From positions 1,180,959-1,244,958 of the forward strand of contig NZ_WHOY01000031.1 in assembly GCF_009765445.1 (NCBI RefSeq): a DNA stretch of 64,000 bases, read 5' to 3'. Of this stretch, positions 42,234 to 51,486 are shown piece by piece. The stretch comes from Pantoea sp. BAV 3049 (GTDB taxonomy: Bacteria; Pseudomonadota; Gammaproteobacteria; Enterobacterales; Enterobacteriaceae). The position numbers were made by a program, and so were the translations under genes. Within the stretch, counting starts at the first letter, position 1. Each line of letters begins with the position of its first letter. The notes under the pieces are model-generated. The model saw only the letters and a program-made list of their open reading frames with translations, ran no database searches and was not told where the DNA came from.

Positions 42234-42690
42234 ATTAATAATTTGATGATTTTAAATCATAAAATAAAAAATCAGTTGTTGAAGGCCCCCATTAAAGCCC
42301 CCAAAATAAATTATTTTCCTGTTACATTTAGTTACACGTGAAGGCGGCGGATGAAAAAACATGCAACGTTGCAGACTCAGACGCAGCAATCTTATCACAC
42401 AAGGTGATCTTGATACCTACTAACCCCACGTTACCATAAGGGCCAGTTCTGGTTAGTCTTTCATGCGTTGCCAACACATCCTGTAAATGTTTAACGTTCT
42501 TAAAAAAAGAAATTAAGTATTGAGCACCTCGAATGATTCACACATGAGGCAATGTTTCTTCTATGCTTAGATGATGTATCATCAATAGCTGACGTCATAC
42601 ATTCCTTTCAGGACACTCCTTTTGTCTTAAGTCAAGGCCCCGCTTGTCAAAAGTGGGGCCTTGCCAAAATAAACCGCAATCAAAATGAAC
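42234..42690. other. Non-coding left part of the insertion
   Basis: About 457 bp with no likely gene. It contains one strong palindrome, AAGGCCCCGCTT/AAGTGGGGCCTT (42634-42661), of the terminator type but without a T run. Base composition is AT-rich relative to cueO. Confidence 0.5.
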
Positions 42691-43023
42691 TTAAAAAAAG
42701 AAAAACACACCTGTATTACATTCAACCGCTTTATCAAACATAGCTTTTAAATCAAGGAAAGTTTTATCTTCAGATTTTATACTTTCAAGCATCTCTTTTG
42801 CTGCTAATAAATTATCCAAGCCCATTAACGATTCATCCTCATAATCATCAATATGCATCGAAAATTTATCATTAAACTTTTCAAAAACTCCGCTTTTCCA
42901 AAGGGAGTTAAACTCATCATCATTAATGAAAAGTTCAATCAAATCATCTGGCTCGCAGTTGTCATAATCCAGACGAGACATCGCATCTTCATTAACAGGT
43001 ACAGTTATATTTTTCATCTTCAT
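42691..43023 (-). CDS. Putative immunity protein of the adjacent toxin
   Basis: A 110-residue very acidic protein (many Asp/Glu, for example YDNCEPDDLIELFINDDEF and DDYEDES), without signal or membrane segments. It starts inside the stop codon of the upstream toxin-like gene (ATGA overlap), the usual toxin-immunity order. The second ATG at 43017 has better spacing from AAGGTG and is an equally good start (108 aa). The protein ends oddly in VFFFF, encoded by a T-rich stretch. I do not recognise a family; role is inferred from charge, size and position. Confidence 0.6.
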   Translation of the reverse strand: MKMKNITVPVNEDAMSRLDYDNCEPDDLIELFINDDEFNSLWKSGVFEKFNDKFSMHIDDYEDESLMGLDNLLAAKEMLESIKSEDKTFLDLKAMFDKAVECNTGVFFFF

Positions 43024-44111
43024 TCACCTTTAATTCTAAAGTGTGTTACTTCATTATATTCACTCTGATTTCTTCCAGCCAGCTTACCATTTTCTAAGGT
43101 TTTATTGTTAGGGACATTTCCATCAAGGTCTAAATATGTCCGTTTCCCTGATAATGATGGATCATGTATCCTAAAATAACTCCCTGATATGTCCTCAACA
43201 ACTTCTACCCCTGTCTCAGGATGTTGGTATATACGCTTACCCTTATCAGTCATGGTAACTATCGGTTTATCACCAGCAAACTTTGTTACAGCAGCGTTTA
43301 GATCTGCCTCAGGCCAGTTCTTAGCAAATTTCGCAGCTCTCTCGGCTCCCCGTAGGGTCTTTTGTAATTCCTGAGTTTCTTTGAGTATGTCTTGCGATCC
43401 AGAACGATTCATTGCTAACAGTACTGAAGACGCTGCTATAGCGGCTCCTGCTGTTTTTTCATTTAATACCTGGTCAAACCCTTCCGCAGCCTCACCACCA
43501 AGATTTCTGGCCGTATCTGCAAACATCTCCGGATTCTGGTTATACACTCCACCGGCAGCCAGCAACCGGCCTGCCATCTTGCTGTTTATCGTTCCATAGA
43601 TTTCTGGTTGTGGAGCTGCCGCTCTTTTTATCACTTCCCGTTTAGTCGGGCGTGGTTTGCCTCCTGTGGCACGATAATCCCTGCCGCTTACTGAGCGGTC
43701 ATATTCCCGGACAATCTTTTTAACGGCTTCAGATGAAAAAGCTGATGAATCATTCCCTCTCAGCTTACCTTCATCATCAATATAAAAAACTTTACCGGGG
43801 CCATACAAATCACTGAGCATCACCACGTCACCAGATTTAACCATGCGTTCAAGCCTGGCTTTTTCGCGTACGCCATGTGAGGGAGGTTGATGGGGATTCA
43901 TGTAAAAAGCCCGCTCCCGCATACTGATTAGATAAACGCCGCCGCTGCGACTGTCGTCAAATTCATACTTTTCACATATGCGACGCCACGCAGAGAGAGG
44001 GGAGATAATGCGCTCGTACTTTTCAGGTTCCAGATCGTCTTTGGGCAGGTAATACAGATAATTCCCGGGCAGGCTGATACTCATATCCATTTCCTTTTGG
44101 ACAAAAATCAT
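43020..44111 (-). CDS. Putative polymorphic-toxin-like protein
   Basis: About 363 aa without signal peptide or membrane helix. Three parts can be seen. An N-terminal region (about 1-150, ISLPGNYLYYLPKDDLEPEK onward) is unfamiliar. A middle Ala/Gly-rich region has AGRLLAAGGVYNQNPEMFAD and KTAGAAIAASSVLLAMN. The last about 75 residues form a compact basic domain with GKRIYQHPETGVEVVED, GSYFRIHDPSL, YLDLDGNVPNN and SEYNEVTHFR, of the kind found at the C-termini of Rhs/contact-dependent toxins, probably nucleases. Starts at 44111 (AAGGTGA) or 44084 (AAGGA, MSISLPGN) are both possible. The family assignment is from memory of similar tips and is not certain. Confidence 0.55.
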   Translation of the reverse strand: MIFVQKEMDMSISLPGNYLYYLPKDDLEPEKYERIISPLSAWRRICEKYEFDDSRSGGVYLISMRERAFYMNPHQPPSHGVREKARLERMVKSGDVVMLSDLYGPGKVFYIDDEGKLRGNDSSAFSSEAVKKIVREYDRSVSGRDYRATGGKPRPTKREVIKRAAAPQPEIYGTINSKMAGRLLAAGGVYNQNPEMFADTARNLGGEAAEGFDQVLNEKTAGAAIAASSVLLAMNRSGSQDILKETQELQKTLRGAERAAKFAKNWPEADLNAAVTKFAGDKPIVTMTDKGKRIYQHPETGVEVVEDISGSYFRIHDPSLSGKRTYLDLDGNVPNNKTLENGKLAGRNQSEYNEVTHFRIKGE

Positions 44112-44275
44112 CCGGGTCACCTTACACCCTGATTAAGCAAAAGTTAAGCCGTTAATATCCAGCACTTTAAGATTCATCAGGCCAGCCCGCTGCCTGCAAA
44201 CAGGCTGCATAACGGCCACCAGCGGTGGCAAAACGCATTCACACGCACGATTCATGTATATATACAAAAAAACGG

Positions 44276-44541
44276 TTATCCCGGCTGTCCCGTTTATCCC
44301 AAAAAGACTAACAGGATGAATTAAAACAATTAAATTTTAATTTCCGGGATAACTCCCCCCTGTTTTGGGACAAGCTGAACCCGTTTCCACCTTATCCCGG
44401 CCAGCTAGGGTAAAAAATTGTCCCAAAATCCCCCTGAGTTATCCCAAAACGGCCTGGTTTTATCCCGGAGTTATCCCGGAAATTGTTTGTTTTTTTCTTA
44501 AATAACAATAAATAAATCATTAATAAATGCACCTGGGATAA
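44276..44541. repeat. Iteron-like TTATCCC repeat cluster
   Basis: In the 455-bp gap between the toxin gene and the helicase remnant the 9-mer TTATCCCGG occurs at 44276, 44392, 44460 and 44471, with an inverted copy at 44344-44352. TTATCCC variants occur at 44294 and 44439 and inverted at 44535. The flanks are AT-rich (44485-44530). The pattern resembles a replication origin with iterons, or multiple binding sites of a repressor. No gene is seen here. Confidence 0.6.
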
Positions 44542-44575
44542 ACGGGATGACCGTTTTTCCTCTCGCGTGTGAGTG

Positions 44576-45779
44576 TTATTCAGATTCGTTACCTTCATCA
44601 GGGAAGGAAAGGCAGTAAGTCCACTGGCGGGCGTTGTTGAGGTGCTTAAGCCTGGGCGTTCTCATCTGCCAGCCCTTGCAGCTGGCGGGCTTTTTCAGCA
44701 TTCCGGCTTCGTGCAGGATTCTGGCAGCAGAGTCTTTATTAAAACCTTTCGCCACCTGCTCTTTAAACGGGGTGGGAAGCACGTAATACAGCACCGGCGC
44801 GTCGTAACGCTCTCCCGCGTCCCTGTAGCCGTAAATTTCCGGGAGGGGAAAATCCCTCGGGTCATACTGAACGGGCGCGAAACGTCCCTGACCATGCGCA
44901 TTCAGAAACGCCACGGCCTGCCCGATAACCTGTTCTCTCTTTGTTGCCCGTGCCAAAAGCGCCCAGCCAGGCTTTAAAGCTGTGCTGAATGGCATCCCGA
45001 CACGTCTGCATATCCCAGCCGGTAATCACCTGCCCCAGCAGTAACGCCGCTTCCAGTAAGGCAAACCGCGCCGCCACCCGGTGAACCTGTTCGCCTTAGT
45101 CCGGCGGAACCAGCGAGCGCCAGCGGCTTTCGGCGGCCCGCACGACCTCTCCCGCCTGCTGCTGGTGGGCGGCAAGGTGATTAATCCATTCCCGGCCCGC
45201 CGCGCCGTGGTTATTCTGCCAGGCCTCTTTCAGCGCGTCAGCGTGGTGTTTCCCATTCTGATACTCATGAAACTCTGTGGCCCTGCTCAGTGGAATATTC
45301 AGCAGCCTTACCAGCTGGCCCGCTTTGATACTCTTCCCCGCACCGGCGATAAAGGTTTCGATATCCATTTCCCCGGTGCTGTTTGCCACGGTGCGCCAGC
45401 GTTTTAAATCACGGTTGCCACCTTCCTTCGCGCCCTGAAGTTTCCCCACGCCGTTAAACAGCGCATAGGTGGACTGCGCCACGCTCCACGGGTCAATGCC
45501 CTGTCCGACCTCGTCCAGCGGCATCAGCGCGTCGTTATGGGCGGCGGCCTCGTTCGCCAGCCCCAGCGCGGTGCCGTAACACGTGAGGCGCAGTAAATCG
45601 GGGTGCCCGTAAAGGCTGGTGGCAACATTAGCCGTGGTGGTTTTGCCCGCGCTGGACTGTTCATAAAAATGAATGCCGAAACCGTCCGCACCGGCCAGAC
45701 CAATCAGCGGCGCGGCCAGGGCGGCAGCAACCGCCGTCATCATGGAGTCATTGCCGTTCGCCAGCCGGGCGGGCGGTTA
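44576..45779 (-). pseudogene. Decayed DUF927-type helicase of a satellite/integrative element
   Basis: Three segments of one protein can be joined. 45776-45099 encodes ARLANGNDSMM, a Walker A-like FYEQSSAGKTTTANVATS and DEVGQGIDPWSVAQSTYALF, then TAA at 45096-45098 where the frame reads PPD-stop-GEQVHRVAARF. The same frame continues with ALLEAALLLGQVITGWD to GAFGTGNKE near 44948. One base is then missing, and sense resumes as REQVIGQAVAFLNAHGQ down to the stop at 44576. The N-terminal half is absent: an unrelated ribosome site plus ATG (45789) fuses into the fragment out of frame. DUF927 proteins are replication helicases/primase partners in P4-like satellites and ICEs. Confidence 0.75.
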
Positions 45780-46109
45780 ACGGCATATCCCTATCTCCTT
45801 ATCTGCTGAAAAGGCCCCGTAAGAGGCCCCCAGTTACAGGTTGATTTCCTGCAACGCCAGTAGACAAAGGTAGAATTTAAGATGGCGGGGATCCAGTGAT
45901 GGCAGGCGTTAAAAGGTGACAGAGTAGACACTAAGAGACGTGGGAATATTTCTTTTACCCTTCCCCTGAGGGAAGGTCAAGTTTCTGAGCCGCGTTGTTT
46001 CCCCGGGAACAAGAAAATCATCAGATCCGGACATTTCCCTGGCAAAATTGACTGTAGCCTGCCAATAACTGTGCTAACGTCAGGCTATTGCAATCGGTTG
46101 AGAACAATT
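45780..46109. other. Right end of the insertion and yacC upstream region
   Basis: 330 bp without a gene. It holds a short RBS-plus-ATG remnant (AAGGAGATAGGGATATG, minus strand, 45789-45805), the right direct repeat (45957-45983) and the yacC promoter region. Confidence 0.5.
45957..45983. repeat. Right copy of 27-bp direct repeat
   Basis: Second copy of the sequence at 42207-42233, one mismatch. On the minus strand it contains TTGACC (45980-45975) and an even better CueR dyad (ACCTTCCC, CTGA, GGGAAGGGT-like), but 19 bases further on there is AAAGAA, so no usable -10. It lies between the insertion and yacC. Confidence 0.85.
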
Positions 46110-46457
46110 ATGAAGAAAAGCATCAAGGCTCTGTTGTTACTGGGTCTGTTTGGCTTCTCGTCGACAAGTTTTGCGCTTAGCGAGTCGGAAGCGGAAGATC
46201 TGGCGGATCTGACCGCTGTGTTTGTTTATCTCAAAAATGACTGTGGCTACCAGGATTTACCGGACGGTCAGATCCGCCGGGCGCTGGTGTTCTTTGCCCA
46301 GCAGAATCGCTGGGATCTGAGCAACTACAACAGCTACAACATGAAGTCGCTGGGCGAAGACAGCTACAAAGATCTCAGCGGCATCGCCGTCCCTAACGAC
46401 ATGAAGTGCAAATCACTGGCCCGGGATTCCCTGAGTCTGCTCGCCTACGTGAAATAA
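46110..46457 (+). CDS. yacC: YacC family exported protein
   Basis: Small secreted/periplasmic protein, 115 aa as in E. coli, function unknown. Signal peptide MKKSIKALLLLGLFGFSSTSFA, then ALSESEAEDLADLTAVFVYL and GQIRRALVFFAQQNRWDLSNY, and two Cys (NDCGY, DMKCKSLA) likely in a disulfide. The upstream in-frame ATG at 46071 is rejected because it would precede the signal peptide with a polar stretch. Confidence 0.95.
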   Translation: MKKSIKALLLLGLFGFSSTSFALSESEAEDLADLTAVFVYLKNDCGYQDLPDGQIRRALVFFAQQNRWDLSNYNSYNMKSLGEDSYKDLSGIAVPNDMKCKSLARDSLSLLAYVK

Positions 46458-46569
46458 TCCCCGTCCCAGCCTCCTTTCCTGCTGATAATTTGACCGTGCA
46501 ACCACGGTCATAGTTAGCTATTATATCGCGCCCATTTTTCGTGGCAGTTTTGACCAGGAGAACCCTATC

Positions 46570-47427
46570 ATGGCCGAAAAAGAAATGTGGTATGAAACGC
46601 TTCATGCCGGTTTCGGACAGTATTTTTCTGTCGACAAAGTACTGTACCGTGAGCAGACCGGACATCAGGATCTGATCATCTTTGAAAACGCCGCCTTAGG
46701 CCGCGTGATGGCACTTGACGGCGTGGTGCAGACCACCGAGCGCGATGAGTTCATCTATCATGAGATGATGACGCACGTTCCGCTGCTGGCCCACGGTGCG
46801 GCTAAGCGGGTGTTGATTATCGGCGGTGGCGACGGTGCCATGCTGCGTGAAGTCAGCCGTCATAAAAACATCGAACACATCACTATGGTAGAAATCGATG
46901 CGGGCGTGGTGACCTTCTGTAAGCAGTACCTGCCAAACCACAGCGCTGGCGCTTATGAAGATCCTCGTTTCAATCTGGTGATTGACGATGGCGTTAACTT
47001 CGTCCGTGAGTGTGCCGACAAGTTTGACGTCATTATCTCTGACTGCACCGATCCCATCGGTCCGGGCGAAAGCCTGTTCACCTCCGAGTTTTATCAAGGC
47101 TGCCGCCGCTGCCTTAATGAAAATGGCATCTTCGTGGCGCAAAATGGCGTGTGCTTCCTGCAGCAGGATGAAGCGGTCAACAGCCATCGCAAGCTGAGCC
47201 ACTATTTTGGCGACGTCAGCTTCTACCAGGCGGCGATCCCCACCTATTACGGTGGCATCATGACCTTTGCCTGGGCCAGCGACTACCCGGCGTTGCGTCA
47301 GTTGGATACCGCCACTCTACAGGCGCGTTTTGACGCGGCAGGTCTGCAGTGTCGGTACTACAATCCGGCGATCCACACTGGCAGCTTTGCCCTGCCGCAA
47401 TATCTGTTGAATGCGCTGGCCGAGTGA
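46570..47427 (+). CDS. speE: Spermidine synthase
   Basis: Transfers aminopropyl from decarboxylated SAM to putrescine. Length is 285 aa (E. coli 288). Motifs: [20 protein letters not shown] and the catalytic Asp in [12 protein letters not shown]. speD follows after 27 bases. Confidence 0.98.
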   Translation: MAEKEMWYETLHAGFGQYFSVDKVLYREQTGHQDLIIFENAALGRVMALDGVVQTTERDEFIYHEMMTHVPLLAHGAAKRVLIIGGGDGAMLREVSRHKNIEHITMVEIDAGVVTFCKQYLPNHSAGAYEDPRFNLVIDDGVNFVRECADKFDVIISDCTDPIGPGESLFTSEFYQGCRRCLNENGIFVAQNGVCFLQQDEAVNSHRKLSHYFGDVSFYQAAIPTYYGGIMTFAWASDYPALRQLDTATLQARFDAAGLQCRYYNPAIHTGSFALPQYLLNALAE

Positions 47428-47454
47428 CCGGCCATCTCAAGGGGGTGAACTAAA

Positions 47455-48255
47455 TTGCAAAAAATAAAACTACATGGCTTCAATAATCTGACGAAAAGCC
47501 TGAGTTTTTGTATCTACGATATCTGTTACGCCAATACCGATGCGGAGCGTGACGGCTACATTGCGTACATTGATGAGCAGTACAATGCCAACCGCCTGAC
47601 GGAGATCCTCAGCGAAACCTGTTCGATTATCGGCGCTAACGTGCTGAATATCGCCCGCCAGGACTATGAGCCTCAGGGCGCCAGCGTGACGATCCTGGTC
47701 AGCGAAGAGCCGATCGATCCGAAAGACATCGATAACTCTGAGCACCCTGGTCCGCTGCCAAATTCCGTGGTTGCGCACCTGGATAAGAGCCATATCTGCG
47801 TGCATACCTATCCGGAAAGCCACCCTGAAGGCGGCCTGTGTACCTTCCGCGCTGATATCGAAGTGTCGACCTGTGGCGTGATCTCTCCGCTGAAAGCGCT
47901 GAACTATCTGATCCACCAGCTTGAATCCGATATCGTCACCATTGACTATCGCGTGCGCGGTTTTACCCGCGACATTAACGGTGTGAAGCACTACATCGAC
48001 CATCAGATCAATTCGATCCAGAACTTTATGTCCGAAGACATGAAGTCGATGTACGACATGATGGATGTGAACGTCTACCAGGAGAATATCTTCCACACCA
48101 AGATGCTGCTGAAAGAGTTCGATCTGAAACACTACCTGTTCAACACCAGACCGGAAGATTTGAGCCAGCAGGAGCACAAACGCATTACCGATCTGCTGTG
48201 GAAAGAGATGCGTGAGATTTACTACGGACGCAACATTCCGTCCGTCGCGCCGTAA
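47455..48255 (+). CDS. speD: S-adenosylmethionine decarboxylase proenzyme, TTG start
   Basis: Provides decarboxylated SAM for SpeE. The start is TTG at 47455 behind a strong AAGGGGGTGAAC; no ATG exists until far into the conserved region, and TTG gives residues [16 protein letters not shown] matching E. coli. Length is 266 aa (E. coli 264). Autocleavage before Ser112 ([10 protein letters not shown]) makes the pyruvoyl group. Confidence 0.97.
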   Translation: MQKIKLHGFNNLTKSLSFCIYDICYANTDAERDGYIAYIDEQYNANRLTEILSETCSIIGANVLNIARQDYEPQGASVTILVSEEPIDPKDIDNSEHPGPLPNSVVAHLDKSHICVHTYPESHPEGGLCTFRADIEVSTCGVISPLKALNYLIHQLESDIVTIDYRVRGFTRDINGVKHYIDHQINSIQNFMSEDMKSMYDMMDVNVYQENIFHTKMLLKEFDLKHYLFNTRPEDLSQQEHKRITDLLWKEMREIYYGRNIPSVAP

Positions 48256-48273
48256 GATAATCAACGGTGATTA

Positions 48274-48304
48274 GCGGGTGACCTCAGGGTCGCCCGTTTT
48301 TATT
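48274..48304 (+). terminator. speED terminator
   Basis: Stem GCGGGTGACC/GGTCGCCCG (one G-T pair), loop TCAG, then TTTTTATTTG, just past speD. Confidence 0.8.
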
Positions 48305-48310
48305 TGTGCT

Positions 48311-49075
48311 TCAGGATTGGGTCAACTGAAGGTCGAAGGGATGCCCGCACAATTCGTGGTAAACGTCATCGCTCAGGTGGCTGTCGGTGACGATATCGGT
48401 CAGGTTCTGCAACGGCGTGGCACAGAACAGTGACCAGGAGCCGTATTTGCTGCTGTCGGCCAGCAGAACCCGGCGTCGCGCATTGGCCAGCAGATCCTCT
48501 TTCAGACCGGCTTTCTCTTCGGTCGGCGTGGTGATGCCCTTCTCCAGACTCCAGGAGTTGCAGCTGACAAACGCCACGTCGGGATAGAGATTCCTCAGCA
48601 GCCTGCGACCATGGTCGCCAATACAGGACTGGCTGGAATCATCAATCCGTCCGCCAATAATCGTCACCTCAATCTGTTTAAATTCGGACAGAAACAGCGC
48701 GATATGCAGATCGGCGGTGATCACCCGCAGCTGAAGATGCGTCAGCTGTCGGGCCAGTTCCATCATCGTGGTACCCGCGTCCAGCACCACTGAATCACCT
48801 GAGCTGACCATACTGGCCGCCGCCCGGGCAATGGCCTGCTTCTCAGCAAGGTTGCGCTGCATTTTTTCCAGCGTGGTCGGCTGAGCAGGGATAAAACGGT
48901 TGAGGGTCACCCCGCCGTGCGACCGGCTGATAACCCCTTCCTGATCGAGCTTGATCAAATCCCGCCGGATAGTCGCCGGTGACGCTGAAATCGCAGCCAC
49001 CAGCTGATCGACGGTCACCAGATTATGGCTTTTCAGATAGTCCATAATCTGGTCGAGGCGACTTTGTCCCTTCAT
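48311..49075 (-). CDS. DeoR-family transcriptional regulator
   Basis: 254 aa. N-terminal DeoR winged helix ([42 protein letters not shown]), C-terminal sugar-phosphate sensor of the DeoRC type ([26 protein letters not shown]). Nearest in layout to YgbI-type regulators next to acid-sugar kinases. Six bases after pdxA2 on the same strand, so it is probably autoregulated through the divergent promoter near 51.4 kb. Confidence 0.9.
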   Translation of the reverse strand: MKGQSRLDQIMDYLKSHNLVTVDQLVAAISASPATIRRDLIKLDQEGVISRSHGGVTLNRFIPAQPTTLEKMQRNLAEKQAIARAAASMVSSGDSVVLDAGTTMMELARQLTHLQLRVITADLHIALFLSEFKQIEVTIIGGRIDDSSQSCIGDHGRRLLRNLYPDVAFVSCNSWSLEKGITTPTEEKAGLKEDLLANARRRVLLADSSKYGSWSLFCATPLQNLTDIVTDSHLSDDVYHELCGHPFDLQLTQS

Positions 49076-49081
49076 ATGTCC

Positions 49082-50062
49082 TTATGCGAGCTGCATCGCT
49101 AACTGGATGGAGATCGCCATGCTCTCAGACTTCGCTTTACCTGTCCAGGCAATATCAAATGCCGTTCCGTGGTCGGCAGAAGTGCGGATAAACGGCAGTC
49201 CGGCTGTGATATTCACCCCGTCGTAGAAGCCGAGCAGCTTCAGCGGAATGTGTCCCTGGTCGTGATACATTGCCACCACAATATCGTACTGGCCTTCATA
49301 GCACTGCAGGAAAACCGTGTCCGGCGGGCACGGGCCGAAGACGTTCAGGCCTTCCGCTTTCATAGCCTGGACGGAAGGGCCGACGATTTTAATTTCTTCG
49401 TCACCAAACAGGCCGTTTTCTCCGGCATGAGGGTTAACCCCGGCCACCGCAATGCGTGGATTATCAAAGCCAACGCGACGCAGGAAGGTGTCTGCCATGC
49501 CAATGACCGTCTCCACGCGCTCACGGTTCAGCGTATCAAGGAACTTACGCAGGGCGATATGGGTGGTCACGTGGATCACCTTCAGTCGATCGGTGTACAA
49601 CACCATCGCGTAATCTTTACTGCCAGTGAGTTTCGCCAGCAGCTCCGTGTGGCCGGGATACAGATGCCCTGCCGAATGCAGCGCTTCTTTATTTAGCGGC
49701 GCGGTGGCAATGGCATGCACCTCGCCCGCCATCGCCAGCTCAGTGGCCTTTTTCACGCAGCGGTAAGCCAGGTCACCTGCCTCAACCTGCACCACGCCCG
49801 GCTTCAGCGCCTGCGGGTTAGCCAGCGGCTCGTCGATGATATTGATAATGCCCGGCGCGAAGTGCGCGTCAGCCACGTTGTTCAGCACCCGCAGCTCAGC
49901 CTGTGGTGTGATGCCCATGCCTGTAATGCGTTGCAGCGTACTGGCGCAGCCCACCACCACTGCAGGTGCACCTGACAGCTCTCCCTCCGCCAGGGATTTG
50001 ATGATAATTTCCGGGCCAATACCCGCCGGATCGCCCATGGTAACCGCAATAATTTTACTCAC
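49082..50062 (-). CDS. pdxA2: 4-phospho-threonate/erythronate-type dehydrogenase (PdxA2)
   Basis: PdxA-family dehydrogenase, 326 aa from the GTG at 50062 (behind GAGGAGAAGG). An ATG at 50077 would start inside the kinase gene and the ribosome site. Family features: TMGDPAGIGPEIIIK at the start, metal-binding His residues in GHTELLAKL, VTTHIALR and MYHDQGHIPLK. Next to a DUF1537 kinase, PdxA2 enzymes oxidise 4-phospho-D-threonate or -erythronate to DHAP and CO2 rather than making pyridoxal phosphate. Its frame overlaps the kinase stop by 8 bases. Confidence 0.88.
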   Translation of the reverse strand: MSKIIAVTMGDPAGIGPEIIIKSLAEGELSGAPAVVVGCASTLQRITGMGITPQAELRVLNNVADAHFAPGIINIIDEPLANPQALKPGVVQVEAGDLAYRCVKKATELAMAGEVHAIATAPLNKEALHSAGHLYPGHTELLAKLTGSKDYAMVLYTDRLKVIHVTTHIALRKFLDTLNRERVETVIGMADTFLRRVGFDNPRIAVAGVNPHAGENGLFGDEEIKIVGPSVQAMKAEGLNVFGPCPPDTVFLQCYEGQYDIVVAMYHDQGHIPLKLLGFYDGVNITAGLPFIRTSADHGTAFDIAWTGKAKSESMAISIQLAMQLA

Positions 50063-51368
50063 CAGCCTTCTCCTCAATAAAACGAAAAACTTCTACCAGG
50101 GTGTTTTCATCACCAAAACCGCCAGCCTTGGTAAGCACCAGCAGGTCGTTTTTGCTCTTCAGCAGCTGGCCCCAGGGCACACAGCCCGCCACCTGCCCCA
50201 TAATCCTGAACCCTTCAGCCCCCAGGCCTCGCGCCACCGCAATCGCCACGTCTCCGCCGGAGAGATACAGCCCGGCAGGCTGCACGTCGCTGAGGACATC
50301 GCGGGTCAGCCCGGCCAGGAAAGCGCAAATCTGTTCGCCCAGCTGCTGGCGGGTCAGGCCATACTGCGCACAGAGCGCGTCAATTTCCTCGCGCTGGCTC
50401 GCCTGCTGACAGGTGCGAATCACGCAGTGCTGCCCCTGTTGCAGCGCGTTGATTGCCTGTTGCCGCCATGGCGCATCTGCACCCTCGCCGTTGAAAATTT
50501 GCTGAATGCTGACGTCAATCAGCTGCAGCGGATAGCGTTGCTGCAACCGGGAAATCTGCTGCCGGGCAATTTCGCTCATCGAGCCGACCACCGCCAGCAC
50601 TGTAGACTGAGGGCTCAGCGGCGCGGATAAAGAGGCTTTGGCCTCATCACTTTCCGTCAGCAGGTCGCTCAGTGCATCACTGAGTCCGGAAGCCCCGGCG
50701 AGCAGTGGCCTGGCCGGTAACGCCGCCGCCGCACGCATGATGTGCAGCAGATCCTCATCGGTTTCGGCATCCACCACAATCAGCCGCTGTCCTTCAGCTA
50801 TGGCCGCAGCCATGCTGGCAGCCAGATCCGGTTTGCGTACCGTAGAAAGCGGCAACAGCCCAGCCTTCAGCTCACTTTGTTCCTGCAGCCGCGCCAGCAC
50901 GCTGGCGTTACTCACCGGCGTTTTAGGATCGCTGGCGTACTCTGTTGCCGTCAGCAGGCGATCGTGGATGTAGCACAGACCTTCCCGCGTGGTTCTGCCC
51001 AGTTTCGGCACCGCAGGCACCACCAGCGCCGCAGCGGCTCCGCTTGCCAGCAAGGCTGCTTCTGTCTCTGCGCCCGGATTGCCGCGCAGCGTTGAATCCA
51101 TCTTCTTAAATATCCAACCGCCACGAACTTTCTCCGCCCAGCGTTCAACCGCCAGTCGGGTACGCTGTGCCGCCGTCTCCGCGCTGACTGCCCGGCTGTC
51201 GGTGCTGATCACCCATACATCCGCCTGCGCATCTGCCACTTCCGCCGCCACATCAAACAGAACGTTGACCCGCGCACCTGCTCTGGCCAGCCCGCTACCG
51301 GCATCGTTAGCCCCGGTAAAGTCGTCGGCGATAGCCAGTACAGGCTGCTTCCACTGATTGCGCGTCAT
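50055..51368 (-). CDS. dtnK: DUF1537 four-carbon acid sugar kinase
   Basis: 437 aa from ATG at 51368 behind GCAGGAG; the extension to 51428 enters the operator region and is rejected. Motifs: IADDFTGANDAGSG at the start, KKMDSTLRGNPGAE, and the C-terminal nucleotide domain with LYLSGGDVAIAVA and LLVLTKAGGFGDE. The DUF1537 family phosphorylates D-threonate, L-threonate or D-erythronate; pairing with PdxA2 and a DeoR regulator favours D-threonate (dtnK), as recalled for a Salmonella locus also next to speD. The exact sugar acid is not proven by sequence. Confidence 0.85.
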   Translation of the reverse strand: MTRNQWKQPVLAIADDFTGANDAGSGLARAGARVNVLFDVAAEVADAQADVWVISTDSRAVSAETAAQRTRLAVERWAEKVRGGWIFKKMDSTLRGNPGAETEAALLASGAAAALVVPAVPKLGRTTREGLCYIHDRLLTATEYASDPKTPVSNASVLARLQEQSELKAGLLPLSTVRKPDLAASMAAAIAEGQRLIVVDAETDEDLLHIMRAAAALPARPLLAGASGLSDALSDLLTESDEAKASLSAPLSPQSTVLAVVGSMSEIARQQISRLQQRYPLQLIDVSIQQIFNGEGADAPWRQQAINALQQGQHCVIRTCQQASQREEIDALCAQYGLTRQQLGEQICAFLAGLTRDVLSDVQPAGLYLSGGDVAIAVARGLGAEGFRIMGQVAGCVPWGQLLKSKNDLLVLTKAGGFGDENTLVEVFRFIEEKAGE

Positions 51369-51424
51369 CTCGTCTCCTGCTGAAAAGAAGGGAAGCCGAT
51401 GGCCTCCGCTGAATATGATTATAT

Positions 51425-51486
51425 TCAATCATGATTGATTATATGTGAGCAAGATCAAATTAATCGAAATCAATTTGTCCTATAAA
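51425..51486 (+). promoter_or_regulatory. Divergent control region: palindrome, CRP-like site, -10
   Basis: TCAATCATGATTGA (51425-51438) is a perfect 14-bp palindrome and a candidate DeoR-regulator operator. TGTGA-N6-TCAAA (51444-51459) matches the CRP consensus at nine of ten core bases. TATAAA (51481-51486) is a good -10 for the rightward operon; with a start near 51493 the CRP centre would be at about -41.5, the class II position. Confidence 0.6.

Noticed and set aside
42552-42743. Small plus-strand open frame at the left of the toxin island
   Set aside because: Crosses the strong palindrome at 42634-42661 and overlaps the immunity gene; no ribosome site and no recognisable protein.
45900-46000. 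Attachment of the cueO island at a tRNA gene
   Set aside because: The direct repeat does not match any tRNA 3' end. It matches a MerR-family operator instead.
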